This document shows positions 54,380 through 63,039 of a stretch of DNA of 64,000 nucleotides, one piece after another. Below the pieces are notes generated by a model. That model saw nothing but the letters and a program-made list of their open reading frames with translations. It did not search any database and was not told where the DNA came from. This DNA is from an uncultured Clostridia bacterium. GTDB taxonomy: Bacteria; Bacillota; Clostridia; Peptostreptococcales; Anaerovoracaceae. The translations under genes were made by a program, and so were the position numbers. The DNA lies in NCBI GenBank assembly GCA_947302715.1, contig CAMYVY010000001.1, positions 1 to 64,000 of the forward strand. Reading direction: 5' to 3'. Position 1 is the stretch's first letter. Every line of letters begins with the position of its first letter.

Positions 54380-55636
54380 ATGAAGACAAATATATATTCA
54401 GGATTCCATAAACTATCAATGGAAGAAAGAGTAAAGGAAGTTGCAGAATATAAAGGTTGGACCGAAGAAGATATGGAAGTTCTCTCAAAACCCGGAGGAC
54501 TAAAGGACGAGGTTGCTGATGCTATGATTGAAAACGTAATTGGAACTTATCAGCTTCCAATAGGTCTTGCCATGAACTTCTTGATTAACGGAAAAGAATA
54601 CCCAATTCCTATGGTAGTTGAAGAACCATCTGTAGTTGCTGCGGCAAGTAATCTTGCAAAGCTTGCAAGGGAATGCGGAGGAATTACAACAAGCTATAGT
54701 GGAAATATAATGATTTCGCAGATTCAGTGCATTGACATTCCGGACCCATGGGGTGCAAGAATGAAAATACTGGAGAACAAGAATGAAATTATAGAGATAG
54801 CAAATGCAAAAGATCCAGTTCTTGTTGGAATTACTGGTGGGTGTAAGGACATAGAGGTACGAGTTATAGATACCAAAGTAGGTCCCATGGTTATAACTCA
54901 CCTGATAGTCGATACCGGTGATGCAATGGGAGCTAATGCAGTTAACACAATGGCAGAGGCTGTTGCGCCGAAAATTGAAGAAATAACGGGTGGTACTGTT
55001 AAGCTTCGTATCCTTTCTAACCTTGCGATATATAGAATAGCAAGGGCTATGGTAAAGGCATCAAAGGAAGTTCTTGGAGGAGAAGACGTAGTTGATGGTA
55101 TGGTAGCTGCTTACGAGTTTGCAGCAGCAGATCCATTTAGAGCAGCAACAAATAATAAGGGCATCATGAATGGTATTGACGCAGTTGTTGTTGCTACAGG
55201 AAATGACTGGCGTGCAATGGAAGCTGGAGCTCACGCATATGCAGCTATTAGTGGGCACTACTCTCCGCTTGCTCATTATGAAAAGGATGCAAATGGAGAC
55301 TTGGTTGCAACAATAGAAATACCTTCACCGCTTGGATTGGTAGGAGGAGCAACAAAAATCCATCCGGCAGCAAAAAAGAATATAGAACTTATGGGAATTA
55401 CTTCTGCTGCCGAACTTGGACAAGTTGTTGCTGCGGTAGGTTTGATGCAGAATATGGGGGCCGTAAAAGCCTTAGCAACTGATGGTATTCAAAGAGGGCA
55501 TATGAAATTGCACGCAAAAAATATGGCAACTGTTGCCGGCGCTACTCCTGAACAGCTTGATAAGGTAGTTGCAAAAATGGTTGCAGATAAAAATATTTCT
55601 GTAGAATATGCCAAAGAAATTCTTAAAGAAATGTAA
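54380..55636 (+). CDS. mvaA: HMG-CoA reductase, class II (degradative type)
   Basis: The protein has 418 residues. It is very like the Pseudomonas mevalonii enzyme, which oxidises mevalonate to HMG-CoA with NAD. Seen in order: ENVIGTYQLPIGLAMNF (catalytic Glu), GGCKDIEVRV, VDTGDAMGANAVNTMAEA, NKGIMNGIDAVVVATGNDWR (catalytic Lys and Asp), VGGATKIHP and RGHMKLHAKN (catalytic His). No mvaS (HMG-CoA synthase) is nearby. Together with the lyase-like gene and sigma-54 control this points to breakdown rather than isoprenoid synthesis. Confidence 0.92.
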   Translation: MKTNIYSGFHKLSMEERVKEVAEYKGWTEEDMEVLSKPGGLKDEVADAMIENVIGTYQLPIGLAMNFLINGKEYPIPMVVEEPSVVAAASNLAKLARECGGITTSYSGNIMISQIQCIDIPDPWGARMKILENKNEIIEIANAKDPVLVGITGGCKDIEVRVIDTKVGPMVITHLIVDTGDAMGANAVNTMAEAVAPKIEEITGGTVKLRILSNLAIYRIARAMVKASKEVLGGEDVVDGMVAAYEFAAADPFRAATNNKGIMNGIDAVVVATGNDWRAMEAGAHAYAAISGHYSPLAHYEKDANGDLVATIEIPSPLGLVGGATKIHPAAKKNIELMGITSAAELGQVVAAVGLMQNMGAVKALATDGIQRGHMKLHAKNMATVAGATPEQLDKVVAKMVADKNISVEYAKEILKEM

Positions 55637-55725
55637 TTAATTCTAATTAAGCATAGGACCAAGTGAAAGTGTAAATTCATATAAAACATAAAGTTTTTTA
55701 AGAATCAAAGAAAGGAAAAATTATC

Positions 55726-56691
55726 ATGAATAATATACCTAAACTGAATTATGAATCTGATAGTACATTTGCTCCAATTCCGCCCGCTGAACAGGGGATT
55801 CAGACTATAACCGCACAACCTTTTGTTAAAATTAGTGATGAATTCGAGCAACTAGAAGGTCTATGTTTTGATAGAGATGGGAATTTATATCTTGTAGGAG
55901 TTTTTAGCGGAAGCGTTTTTAAGGTGGATATGGAAACAAAGGAAGTTTCTGTAGCATATAAGGCACCTGAAGGTTATGCTCCGGCAGCCTTAAAAATACA
56001 CAAGGATGGGAGACATTTCCTCGCCTGCTTAGGTAATTTTAAAGATACAGGTTGTGTAATCGCTTTCCAGCCTGATGGAAGTAATATGGAGGTTATCGTT
56101 GGACCTGAAAAGGGTTTCCTTGTCGACGATCTCGTATTTGATAGTGATGGCGGATTTTACTTTACCGATTTTAAAGGATATTCATGTCAGCCTGATGGCG
56201 GGATTTATTATGTATCTCCTGATTATAAAACAATTACTCCGGTTCTTAAAAACATGGCAGTTGCCAATGGAATTGCCCTCTCTACAGACGAAAAGGCTAT
56301 TTGGGTAACTGAAATGAGTAATAATAGACTTCATTTCATAGAGGTTGAGGACGATAGGACAACAATACCTGCCTTTGGAACATCTGTACCTTATTATTTT
56401 ACAGGCTTTGATGGTCCTGACTCAATATGTATTGATGGTGATGACAATCTATATGTTGCAATGTACCAGCAAGGACGCTGCATGGTATTTAACAAAGGTG
56501 GATATCCAATTGGACAGGTTCTTATCCCTGGAAGAGAAGAAGGTAAATTCATGAGATCTACACATCCAATGCTTAGACCTGAAACCGATGAACTATATAT
56601 ATGCAGTAACGATTATACAAATGGAGGAGGCTCTTGGATATTTGTAGCAAGAGGTTTTGGTGAAGCACATAAGAGTTATCAGTTTAAGTAG
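55726..56691 (+). CDS. SMP-30/gluconolactonase-like lactonase
   Basis: The protein has 321 residues, cytoplasmic, a six-bladed beta-propeller of the SMP-30/Drp35 family. Blade motifs include LEGLCFDRDGNLYLVGVFSG, DDLVFDSDGGFYFTDFKG, VANGIALSTDEKAIWVTEMSNNR and GPDSICIDGDDNLYVAMYQQG, containing the Glu/Asn/Asp calcium ligands. Such enzymes open lactone rings. In this operon mevalonolactone is an attractive substrate; this is inference from context. It lies 89 bases after mvaA. Confidence 0.85.
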   Translation: MNNIPKLNYESDSTFAPIPPAEQGIQTITAQPFVKISDEFEQLEGLCFDRDGNLYLVGVFSGSVFKVDMETKEVSVAYKAPEGYAPAALKIHKDGRHFLACLGNFKDTGCVIAFQPDGSNMEVIVGPEKGFLVDDLVFDSDGGFYFTDFKGYSCQPDGGIYYVSPDYKTITPVLKNMAVANGIALSTDEKAIWVTEMSNNRLHFIEVEDDRTTIPAFGTSVPYYFTGFDGPDSICIDGDDNLYVAMYQQGRCMVFNKGGYPIGQVLIPGREEGKFMRSTHPMLRPETDELYICSNDYTNGGGSWIFVARGFGEAHKSYQFK

Positions 56692-56730
56692 CTAATGACA
56701 TACTGTTTTAATAAAGAGGAGAGAAAAATA

Positions 56731-57345
56731 ATGGACGATAATAAAATAATGAAAATAGAACAAACTAATTGTGCGCCCATTGGATTTGCAGGAACTACAG
56801 TGTGTTTCATATTTAGTACTCTCTGTTTTCTGTTTTGGGGTAACCTTACAGGTAGATTTCCCAAGGATGCAACTTTAGCTATGGGATGCGTACAATTAGG
56901 AGTTGTGATTGCATATCATCTCTGTTCCGCAAAAGTTTTGAATAAAGGTGATTCATTTAATGGAAATATATTTATGGTATTCTCGGCATTCTTCGGAGGA
57001 GTTGGTGGCTTAAATAATATCGTTGCAGGATTATCCCAAACTTACGGTTGGAATTATGACGGATACCTAATGGGCTATGTTTGGATTTTATGTGGTATAT
57101 TCCTTCTAATGATTCTTCCCGCTTGTCTAAAAGATCCCGTTTTAGTTTTTATCCTCTATTTGGTATTTGGAATAGCTCTGATTATTTTAGGCTTAGTGAT
57201 AATAGGAGTGCTATCTGATTCCTTATATGGACTTGTTGGATGGATGCTTTTCGCTGGTGGTGTTATGGGAATGTACATGGTGTTTAATGGTATGCTTGGC
57301 TTTGTAGGAATAAATATTCCTATGGGACCCCCGCTAAAAAAATAA
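56731..57345 (+). CDS. YaaH/GPR1/FUN34-type acetate or small-acid transporter
   Basis: The protein has 204 residues from ATG 56731 (AAAGAGGAGAG upstream). It has six predicted membrane segments. The N-terminal TNCAPIGFAGTTVCF corresponds to the NPAPLGL box of the AceTr family (acetate/succinate uptake channels such as SatP). It is probably in the operon with the lactonase, where it could import a carboxylate substrate or export acetate. A hairpin follows. Confidence 0.75.
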   Translation: MDDNKIMKIEQTNCAPIGFAGTTVCFIFSTLCFLFWGNLTGRFPKDATLAMGCVQLGVVIAYHLCSAKVLNKGDSFNGNIFMVFSAFFGGVGGLNNIVAGLSQTYGWNYDGYLMGYVWILCGIFLLMILPACLKDPVLVFILYLVFGIALIILGLVIIGVLSDSLYGLVGWMLFAGGVMGMYMVFNGMLGFVGINIPMGPPLKK

Positions 57346-57373
57346 AACACTTCCAATCTACAAACTATACTAA

Positions 57374-57412
57374 TTAACCGACTTGCAGTTGGGTAGGCTG
57401 TAAGTCGGTTAA
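57374..57412 (+). terminator. hairpin after the transporter gene
   Basis: TTAACCGACTTGCAG and CTGTAAGTCGGTTAA form a 15-bp stem (one G-T) with a 9-base loop. Only TACTTT follows, so some read-through into the AEC gene is possible. Confidence 0.7.
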
Positions 57413-57455
57413 TACTTTATGAAACTATTGTTTAAATATGTGATAAGGTAATTTG

Positions 57456-58412
57456 ATGGTAGGGTTTTCAGAACAAATTGAATTAGTTTTAAAACTATTA
57501 ATACTAATGCTGGTTGGGTTTTTCATCAGAAAACTTAACATAATAGATAAAGACGGCAGGAAAACTTTGGCGAACATAGTACTACTAGTCACTCTTCCTT
57601 GCAGCATACTAAATTCATTTTTCCAATCCACACTTGAAGGAAGCAATTATCTTTGGCTTATTTTTTTTATTTCATTAGGAATACATATTTCTCTACTCAT
57701 ACTATCTAAATTTTTATTTAAGCATTGTGAACCTAATCATATTGATTCATTACAGTATGGAATTGTAGTGCCTAATTCCGGTATTTTAGGTACACCAATT
57801 GCTGCAGGATTATTTGGCACTATGGGAGTTGTCTTATCATCCATTTATTTAATTCCTATGAGAATCATGATGTGGACTTTTGGCTTGGCTATTTTTACAA
57901 AGAAACTTGAAGGGAAATCGGCTATAAAGGCTTTTTCTCATCCCTGTGTGGTCAGCGTTTTTATAGGACTGTTCGTATTATTATCCGGAATAACTATTCC
58001 GACTTTGATTAACGATACAATTACCTCCATAGGGAATTGTAATACCGCAATATCTCTTATTCTTGTTGGGATTATTATAGGGGATATGGATTATAAACTG
58101 ATTTTTCACAGAGAGTCAATCTATTTCACTCTAATAAGACTAATAGGAATCCCGCTTTTGGTATTATTTATTTGCAATATTATTCTAGGTGGAATTGACA
58201 TAAATAATATTTTCTTTGGATCAAATATAGATGATGAACTATTAATTATAAGAAATGTTTGCGTTGTATTATCTGCGATGCCGGCAGGATCCACAACTCC
58301 AATTATGGCAGTAAAATATGGAGGTAATGAAAGCTTCGCTTCCGCCTTAGTCTCTATTACCACCACATTATCATTGGTAGCAATACCTGCTTGGTGTTAT
58401 TTTCTTTCTTAA
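57456..58412 (+). CDS. AEC-family (auxin efflux carrier-like) transporter
   Basis: The protein has 318 residues with about ten membrane segments in two halves (LILMLVGFFIRKLNIIDKDGRK start; PNSGILGTPIA and MPAGSTTPIMAVKYGG signature loops). Bacterial AEC members export or import carboxylates such as malate. A weak ribosome site (AAGG) precedes. The start is ATG 57456 (or TTG just before). It lies downstream of the mevalonate-type operon and may carry mevalonate or its products. Confidence 0.85.
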   Translation: MVGFSEQIELVLKLLILMLVGFFIRKLNIIDKDGRKTLANIVLLVTLPCSILNSFFQSTLEGSNYLWLIFFISLGIHISLLILSKFLFKHCEPNHIDSLQYGIVVPNSGILGTPIAAGLFGTMGVVLSSIYLIPMRIMMWTFGLAIFTKKLEGKSAIKAFSHPCVVSVFIGLFVLLSGITIPTLINDTITSIGNCNTAISLILVGIIIGDMDYKLIFHRESIYFTLIRLIGIPLLVLFICNIILGGIDINNIFFGSNIDDELLIIRNVCVVLSAMPAGSTTPIMAVKYGGNESFASALVSITTTLSLVAIPAWCYFLS

Positions 58413-58507
58413 ATAGGTGGGCTCTATATAATAAATAATAGATTCCTTATTAATTATTTAGAGTATAATATGAGTAAATGCTTATGAAATGAAGGAGTTA
58501 TATTTAT

Positions 58508-59434
58508 ATGGAGATTGTTAATTCTAGCTTTACTCAAATACTAAATAAAACTTGGTGTATCAAAGCTACTGTAAATATACCGGTTTATTTTTTAAATGAA
58601 AAAAAGGTTGTTCTATTTGATAGCGGTTACAAAGATGAGAGAACCAGACCGTACTTGGATGAAATAATCTCAAAAAATAACCTGATAGTAAGGGCTGTGA
58701 TTGGTAGTCATACCCATTATGATCATATTGGTAATCATACTTATCTAAAAGATAAATATGATGCTGAAATTATAATGCCTGAAATGGAAGGGGCATTGGC
58801 TCATGATTATATGATGTTCGCACCGGCATATGGACAATATTCCAAAAAGGAGCTGAAGGAAGTATTTCCTGAAATGATACTTAAACCAGACAGGACTATC
58901 CCTCAACATGACAATGTATTTACCATAGATGGAGCTTCGTTTAAAGCTATTGATTTAAAGGGCCATACTCCCGGACACATGGGGTTTATTACTCCGGATG
59001 ATGTTTTTTATCTGGCAGATGCTCTAATGGGTGAGGAAGTAATGGCTAAATCAAAACTCCCAACAACTTTGGATTGGGAAGAGGATTTGGAAACCAAGAA
59101 ACGACTTTTAAATGAAAAACATAAAAAGTATATAGTAGCTCATGGTGATATATATGATGAGATAGTCCCTTTGACAAAGGCTAATATTGATGATCGAATG
59201 AACAGAATCAATAGAATAATTCAGTTAATTGATAAAGAGGATAATTGGACAGTTGAAAGAATTCAAAATCATCTTTGGAAAGAGTTTGATATGAAGACAA
59301 AGAGTCAAATGAATAGAAGAATATTCAGCAGAAATGTATACTACATTATTAATTATCTTTCAAGTATTAACTATCTTGAGTCATATGCTCAGGATGGAAT
59401 TGTTAATTATAGAGTATCCGGCAAGAATCTATGA
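58508..59434 (+). CDS. metallo-beta-lactamase-fold hydrolase
   Basis: The protein has 308 residues. Zinc motifs SHTHYDHIGN (HxHxDH), GHTPGHMGF, LADAL and AHGD are all present. About 215-308 is an added C-terminal domain with helical, HTH-like character (WTVERIQNHLWKEF). The family covers thioesterases, lactonases and glyoxalase II-like enzymes. GAAGGAGT lies upstream. Its place behind the mevalonate-type genes suggests a CoA-thioester or lactone hydrolase for that path, but this is not shown. Confidence 0.8.
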   Translation: MEIVNSSFTQILNKTWCIKATVNIPVYFLNEKKVVLFDSGYKDERTRPYLDEIISKNNLIVRAVIGSHTHYDHIGNHTYLKDKYDAEIIMPEMEGALAHDYMMFAPAYGQYSKKELKEVFPEMILKPDRTIPQHDNVFTIDGASFKAIDLKGHTPGHMGFITPDDVFYLADALMGEEVMAKSKLPTTLDWEEDLETKKRLLNEKHKKYIVAHGDIYDEIVPLTKANIDDRMNRINRIIQLIDKEDNWTVERIQNHLWKEFDMKTKSQMNRRIFSRNVYYIINYLSSINYLESYAQDGIVNYRVSGKNL

Positions 59435-59533
59435 TAGATTTATACTTTTTACTTGTTTTCTTTGATTTTAACGTGATGATATGCTAACATTACCTATGTA
59501 TTGTAAAACAAATAAGAAGGCGAGGAAGTTAAA

Positions 59534-60604
59534 ATGAAATACGATTTTCCTGTAACAAAGAATCCAAATCCAAAAGCAAAACCGGATTCAAACGGTTTAA
59601 GATTCGGCACTGTATTTACTGACCACATGTTTGTAATGGACTATGACGACGGTCAGGGCTGGCATGACGGAAGAATTGTTCCATATGGACCGATAGAACT
59701 CGATCCGGCGGCTTGCTGCCTGCATTATGGACAGGAGATGTTTGAAGGGCTTAAGGCCTATAAGACCGCTGAAGGAAGAGTTCAGCTTTTCCGTCCGTTT
59801 ATGAATGCCAAAAGAACCAACAAAACAAACGACAGACTTTGCATTCCTGAAATTGATGAAAATCTCTTTGTTGAAGCGATAAAGGCTGTTGTAAAAGTCG
59901 ATCAGGATTGGATTCCGAATGGAGAGGGAACCGCGCTATATATCAGACCGTTCATTTTTGCCACTGAAGCATTTCTGGGCGTAAGAAGGTCTACTCAATA
60001 CAAATTCATGGTTATTCTTTCTCCTGTTGGTCCATATTTTGTAAACGGACTCCAGCCAACGAAGATGTATGTAGAGGATGTCTATACTCGTGCATGTCCG
60101 GGCGGAACAGGCGAAGCCAAGTGCGCAGGAAACTATGGAGGAAGCTTAAAAGCTCAGGAAATAGCGCATGAAAAGGGTTATGAACAGATTCTTTGGCTCG
60201 ATGCCATTGAGCATAGATATGTAGAGGAAATCGGAGCAGCAAATGCATTCTTTGTAATCGGTGACGAAATCTGCACATGCCCATTAAACGGTTCTATACT
60301 CCCCGGAATTACAAGGGATTCCATTATCGCACTTTGTAAGGAAAAGAACTACAATATCAACGAGAGATTGATTTCAATAGATGAATTGGAGGAGGCCTAT
60401 AAGAGAGGCGAACTTAAAGAGATGTTCGCTGCAGGAACCGCTGCCATTGTATCTCCGGTGGGTGAGCTTTTGTACAAAGGCAACCGGATGATTATAAACA
60501 ACAATGAGATTGGTCCAATTGCTCAGGAAATGTATGATACCATTTACGGAATTCAGACCGGAAAACTAAATGATTTCATGAATTGGACAGTACCTGTTGA
60601 ATAA
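59534..60604 (+). CDS. ilvE: branched-chain amino acid aminotransferase
   Basis: The protein has 356 residues, the type II BCAT length. It transfers the amino group in the last step of Val/Ile/Leu synthesis. Seen are CLHYGQEMFEGLKAYK, the YIRPFIFATE block, and CAGNYGGSLKAQ with the PLP lysine, followed by LWLDAIEHRYVEEIGAANAFF. It is separated from the other ilv genes by the sigma-54 operon. Confidence 0.95.
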   Translation: MKYDFPVTKNPNPKAKPDSNGLRFGTVFTDHMFVMDYDDGQGWHDGRIVPYGPIELDPAACCLHYGQEMFEGLKAYKTAEGRVQLFRPFMNAKRTNKTNDRLCIPEIDENLFVEAIKAVVKVDQDWIPNGEGTALYIRPFIFATEAFLGVRRSTQYKFMVILSPVGPYFVNGLQPTKMYVEDVYTRACPGGTGEAKCAGNYGGSLKAQEIAHEKGYEQILWLDAIEHRYVEEIGAANAFFVIGDEICTCPLNGSILPGITRDSIIALCKEKNYNINERLISIDELEEAYKRGELKEMFAAGTAAIVSPVGELLYKGNRMIINNNEIGPIAQEMYDTIYGIQTGKLNDFMNWTVPVE

Positions 60605-60617
60605 AGAGTTATCACGG

Positions 60618-60650
60618 AAGGACTGTTATATAAATAGCAGTCCTTTATTC
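60618..60650 (+). terminator. ilvE terminator
   Basis: AAGGACTG and CAGTCCTT form an 8-bp stem, followed by TATTCTAT, 14 bases after the ilvE stop. Confidence 0.7.
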
Positions 60651-60674
60651 TATCTCGGAAGGTGTGTATGAATT

Positions 60675-61952
60675 ATGTATAAAATCGACAATCTATATTA
60701 TAGAATAAATGCCCTTGTACTTTTTTCCGGATTTAAAGATATCCCGGGAATAAAGAGCTTCCTCAAACTATCTGAGGCTTATTTAGAATACAAATTTGAG
60801 GATGAAGACGATTACGACGACCAATTTGAAGCGCTTAACCGCATTATTAAAAAGTATTCCGCCTTTGTAAAGGATATTTATGAAGGAGGAGGCGACTTGG
60901 GTCATCTGGTAAAAACATATATCAATACCGGGGACAATTTGTATGTATCAAAGCATATTTCCGGCGATTTGAATCCTGAGATTGAGAGTGCTCTGAAAAA
61001 CGAACTCAAAACGCTTCAGGCATTAAGCGACCTAACTTCCGAGGATTTCATCGGTTTGATTGATGAGAATTTCTCTATCTTTAAGAATAGTTCGGTGGAT
61101 TTACCCAAATGGTCAAATTCCAAGATTAACGTAAAAAAAGAATTCGATGCCTTACTAAAAAACATATCAACCAAGGGATATGGCGTATTCTCCGAGAACA
61201 ATGTATTTAAGGTAAGAAACAATAATCTTGTTCCCGTAAAGAATGTGGACGCACAAAGTTTGGAGCAATTATACGGATATGATAGAGAGCGCAATTTGGT
61301 CCTTGAAAACACCAAAGCTCTTGCTCTCGGAAAACCAGCGAGCAATGTTCTGCTCTACGGAGATGCAGGAACCGGAAAATCGACTACTGTAAAGGCGGCG
61401 GCACTTCACTTTGCACCAAAGGGTGTACGCTTAATAGAATTCAACAAAAACGAAGTGGGCCTTATTCCCGATATTGCCGAGAATTTGGCAGGTTCTCCGC
61501 TGAAGTTCATATTCTTTATCGATGACCTCACATTCAGCGACAATGATGAAAACTATTATGCCTTAAAGGGCATTCTTGAAGGAAATGTCAGCGGAACCGC
61601 ACCAAATATTTTGATATATGCAACGTCAAACAGACGCCATCTCGTCAAGGAATCTATGGCCGACAGACAAGGTGATGATCTTCATTTAAACGATACACTT
61701 CAGGAGACCATGAGCCTTTCATCAAGATTCGGTCTAACCATAACTTTCTCAAAACCTGCGAAAGACCTGTATCTAAGCATTGTAGAGAACCTTGCAATAG
61801 AGCATGGCCTGATAAAAAAGTCCAAGAAAAAAGCCGACAAGGAGCTTGAGAATCTGTTTTCAAGGGCGGAGGCCTTTGCGATAAGGTCAAACGGAAGAAG
61901 TCCAAGAACCGCCAAGCAATTTGTGGTTCTTGCAAAAAATGGATTGGCATAA
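60675..61952 (+). CDS. DUF815 AAA+ ATPase
   Basis: The protein has 425 residues. The N-terminal about 200 residues are helical and acidic, followed by the DUF815 ATPase: LYGYDRERNLVLENTKAL, Walker A YGDAGTGKSTTV, FIFFIDDLTFS (Walker B), IYATSNRRHL (sensor 1) and SLSSRFGLTITF. Function is unknown; the family is widespread in Firmicutes and Proteobacteria. GGAAGGTG lies upstream. It is followed 12 bases later by the alpha/beta hydrolase. Confidence 0.9.
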   Translation: MYKIDNLYYRINALVLFSGFKDIPGIKSFLKLSEAYLEYKFEDEDDYDDQFEALNRIIKKYSAFVKDIYEGGGDLGHLVKTYINTGDNLYVSKHISGDLNPEIESALKNELKTLQALSDLTSEDFIGLIDENFSIFKNSSVDLPKWSNSKINVKKEFDALLKNISTKGYGVFSENNVFKVRNNNLVPVKNVDAQSLEQLYGYDRERNLVLENTKALALGKPASNVLLYGDAGTGKSTTVKAAALHFAPKGVRLIEFNKNEVGLIPDIAENLAGSPLKFIFFIDDLTFSDNDENYYALKGILEGNVSGTAPNILIYATSNRRHLVKESMADRQGDDLHLNDTLQETMSLSSRFGLTITFSKPAKDLYLSIVENLAIEHGLIKKSKKKADKELENLFSRAEAFAIRSNGRSPRTAKQFVVLAKNGLA

Positions 61953-61964
61953 AGGAATTAAGGA

Positions 61965-62888
61965 ATGAAGCATAATTTATTCTATAGGTCCAAGGATAAA
62001 AAGACCACCATACATGCTATAGAATGGACGACAGAAAAGCCTAAGGCCGTTCTTCAGATTGTACATGGAATGTGTGAATACATAGACAGATATGACGAGT
62101 TTGCTGAGTTTTTAAGCAGTCAAGGCATATATGTAGTTGGAAATGACCATCTTGGCCACGGAGAATCGGTGGTCAGTAATGATGATTATGGGTATTTTGC
62201 TGATACTGCGGGAAACGCTTACCTGTTGGGAGATATTCATTCTCTAAGGAAGATTACCAAGGAAAAGTATCCCGACATCCCATATTTTATATTGGGTCAT
62301 AGCATGGGTTCGTTTTTGATAAGGCAGTATATTCAGTTGGACGGCGAGGGTTTAAGCGGTGCGATTATAATGGGTACCGGAGATCAAGCGACCAAATTAT
62401 TGGAAATAGGAAAGTCTCTTTGTGAACAATTGGCGCGAACCTATGGATGGAGACACAGAAGCTCTTTGGTAAACGCTATAGCCTTTGGTTCATATAATAA
62501 AAAAATCAAGAATCCCAAATCGCTTAAGGACTGGATTACGCACGATGAGGTTTTGCTCGATAAGTATATTAACGATCCGTGGTGCACTTTTACCTTCACC
62601 TTGAATGGGTTTTACAACATGTTTTACAGTATTGGCGAGGCTCAGGATCCGAGGATGGTATCTCATACACCGAAGGATTTACCCATCTTGGTTGTATCCG
62701 GAAATGAGGATCCGGTTGGCAATTACGGAAAGGGGGTTCTCGAAGCCTATAAGCTCTTTGAAAACGCAGGAATTGAGGATATTAGTCTGAAATTATATGA
62801 GGAAATGAGACATGAAGTATTAAACGAGGTAGGATGTAGAGAAGTATATAACGATTTACTCCAATGGATATTATCGCGACATATTTGA
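61965..62888 (+). CDS. alpha/beta hydrolase (monoacylglycerol lipase-like)
   Basis: The protein has 307 residues. The nucleophile elbow GHSMGS is present, with the oxyanion-side LQIVHGMCEYIDRYDEFA start and NDHLGHGES. The acid lies in NEDPVG and the His in MRHEVLNE. This pattern fits the serine aminopeptidase S33/monoglyceride lipase group. It shares a transcript with the DUF815 gene. Confidence 0.9.
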   Translation: MKHNLFYRSKDKKTTIHAIEWTTEKPKAVLQIVHGMCEYIDRYDEFAEFLSSQGIYVVGNDHLGHGESVVSNDDYGYFADTAGNAYLLGDIHSLRKITKEKYPDIPYFILGHSMGSFLIRQYIQLDGEGLSGAIIMGTGDQATKLLEIGKSLCEQLARTYGWRHRSSLVNAIAFGSYNKKIKNPKSLKDWITHDEVLLDKYINDPWCTFTFTLNGFYNMFYSIGEAQDPRMVSHTPKDLPILVVSGNEDPVGNYGKGVLEAYKLFENAGIEDISLKLYEEMRHEVLNEVGCREVYNDLLQWILSRHI

Positions 62889-62891
62889 AAT

Positions 62892-62915
62892 AATGCGCTT
62901 CGGCGCATTTTTTTG
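62892..62915 (+). terminator. terminator before valS
   Basis: AATGCG, CTTCGG, CGCATT: a short stem with a stable CTTCGG loop, followed by TTTTTTTG. Confidence 0.88.
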
Positions 62916-63039
62916 TTGTTTTTTTCAGCATATTAAGCTATTATAGTATTTGTATATCTATGGCTTTTTTCAGGTGAATTGTCAAGGATAATACAAGATA
63001 TATTATTGGAACTCAAGTGTATATTTTAGGGTAATCAAG

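Noticed and set aside
62916..63039. T-box leader before valS
   Set aside because: Only 125 bases are available and no T-box sequence or specifier stem is seen.
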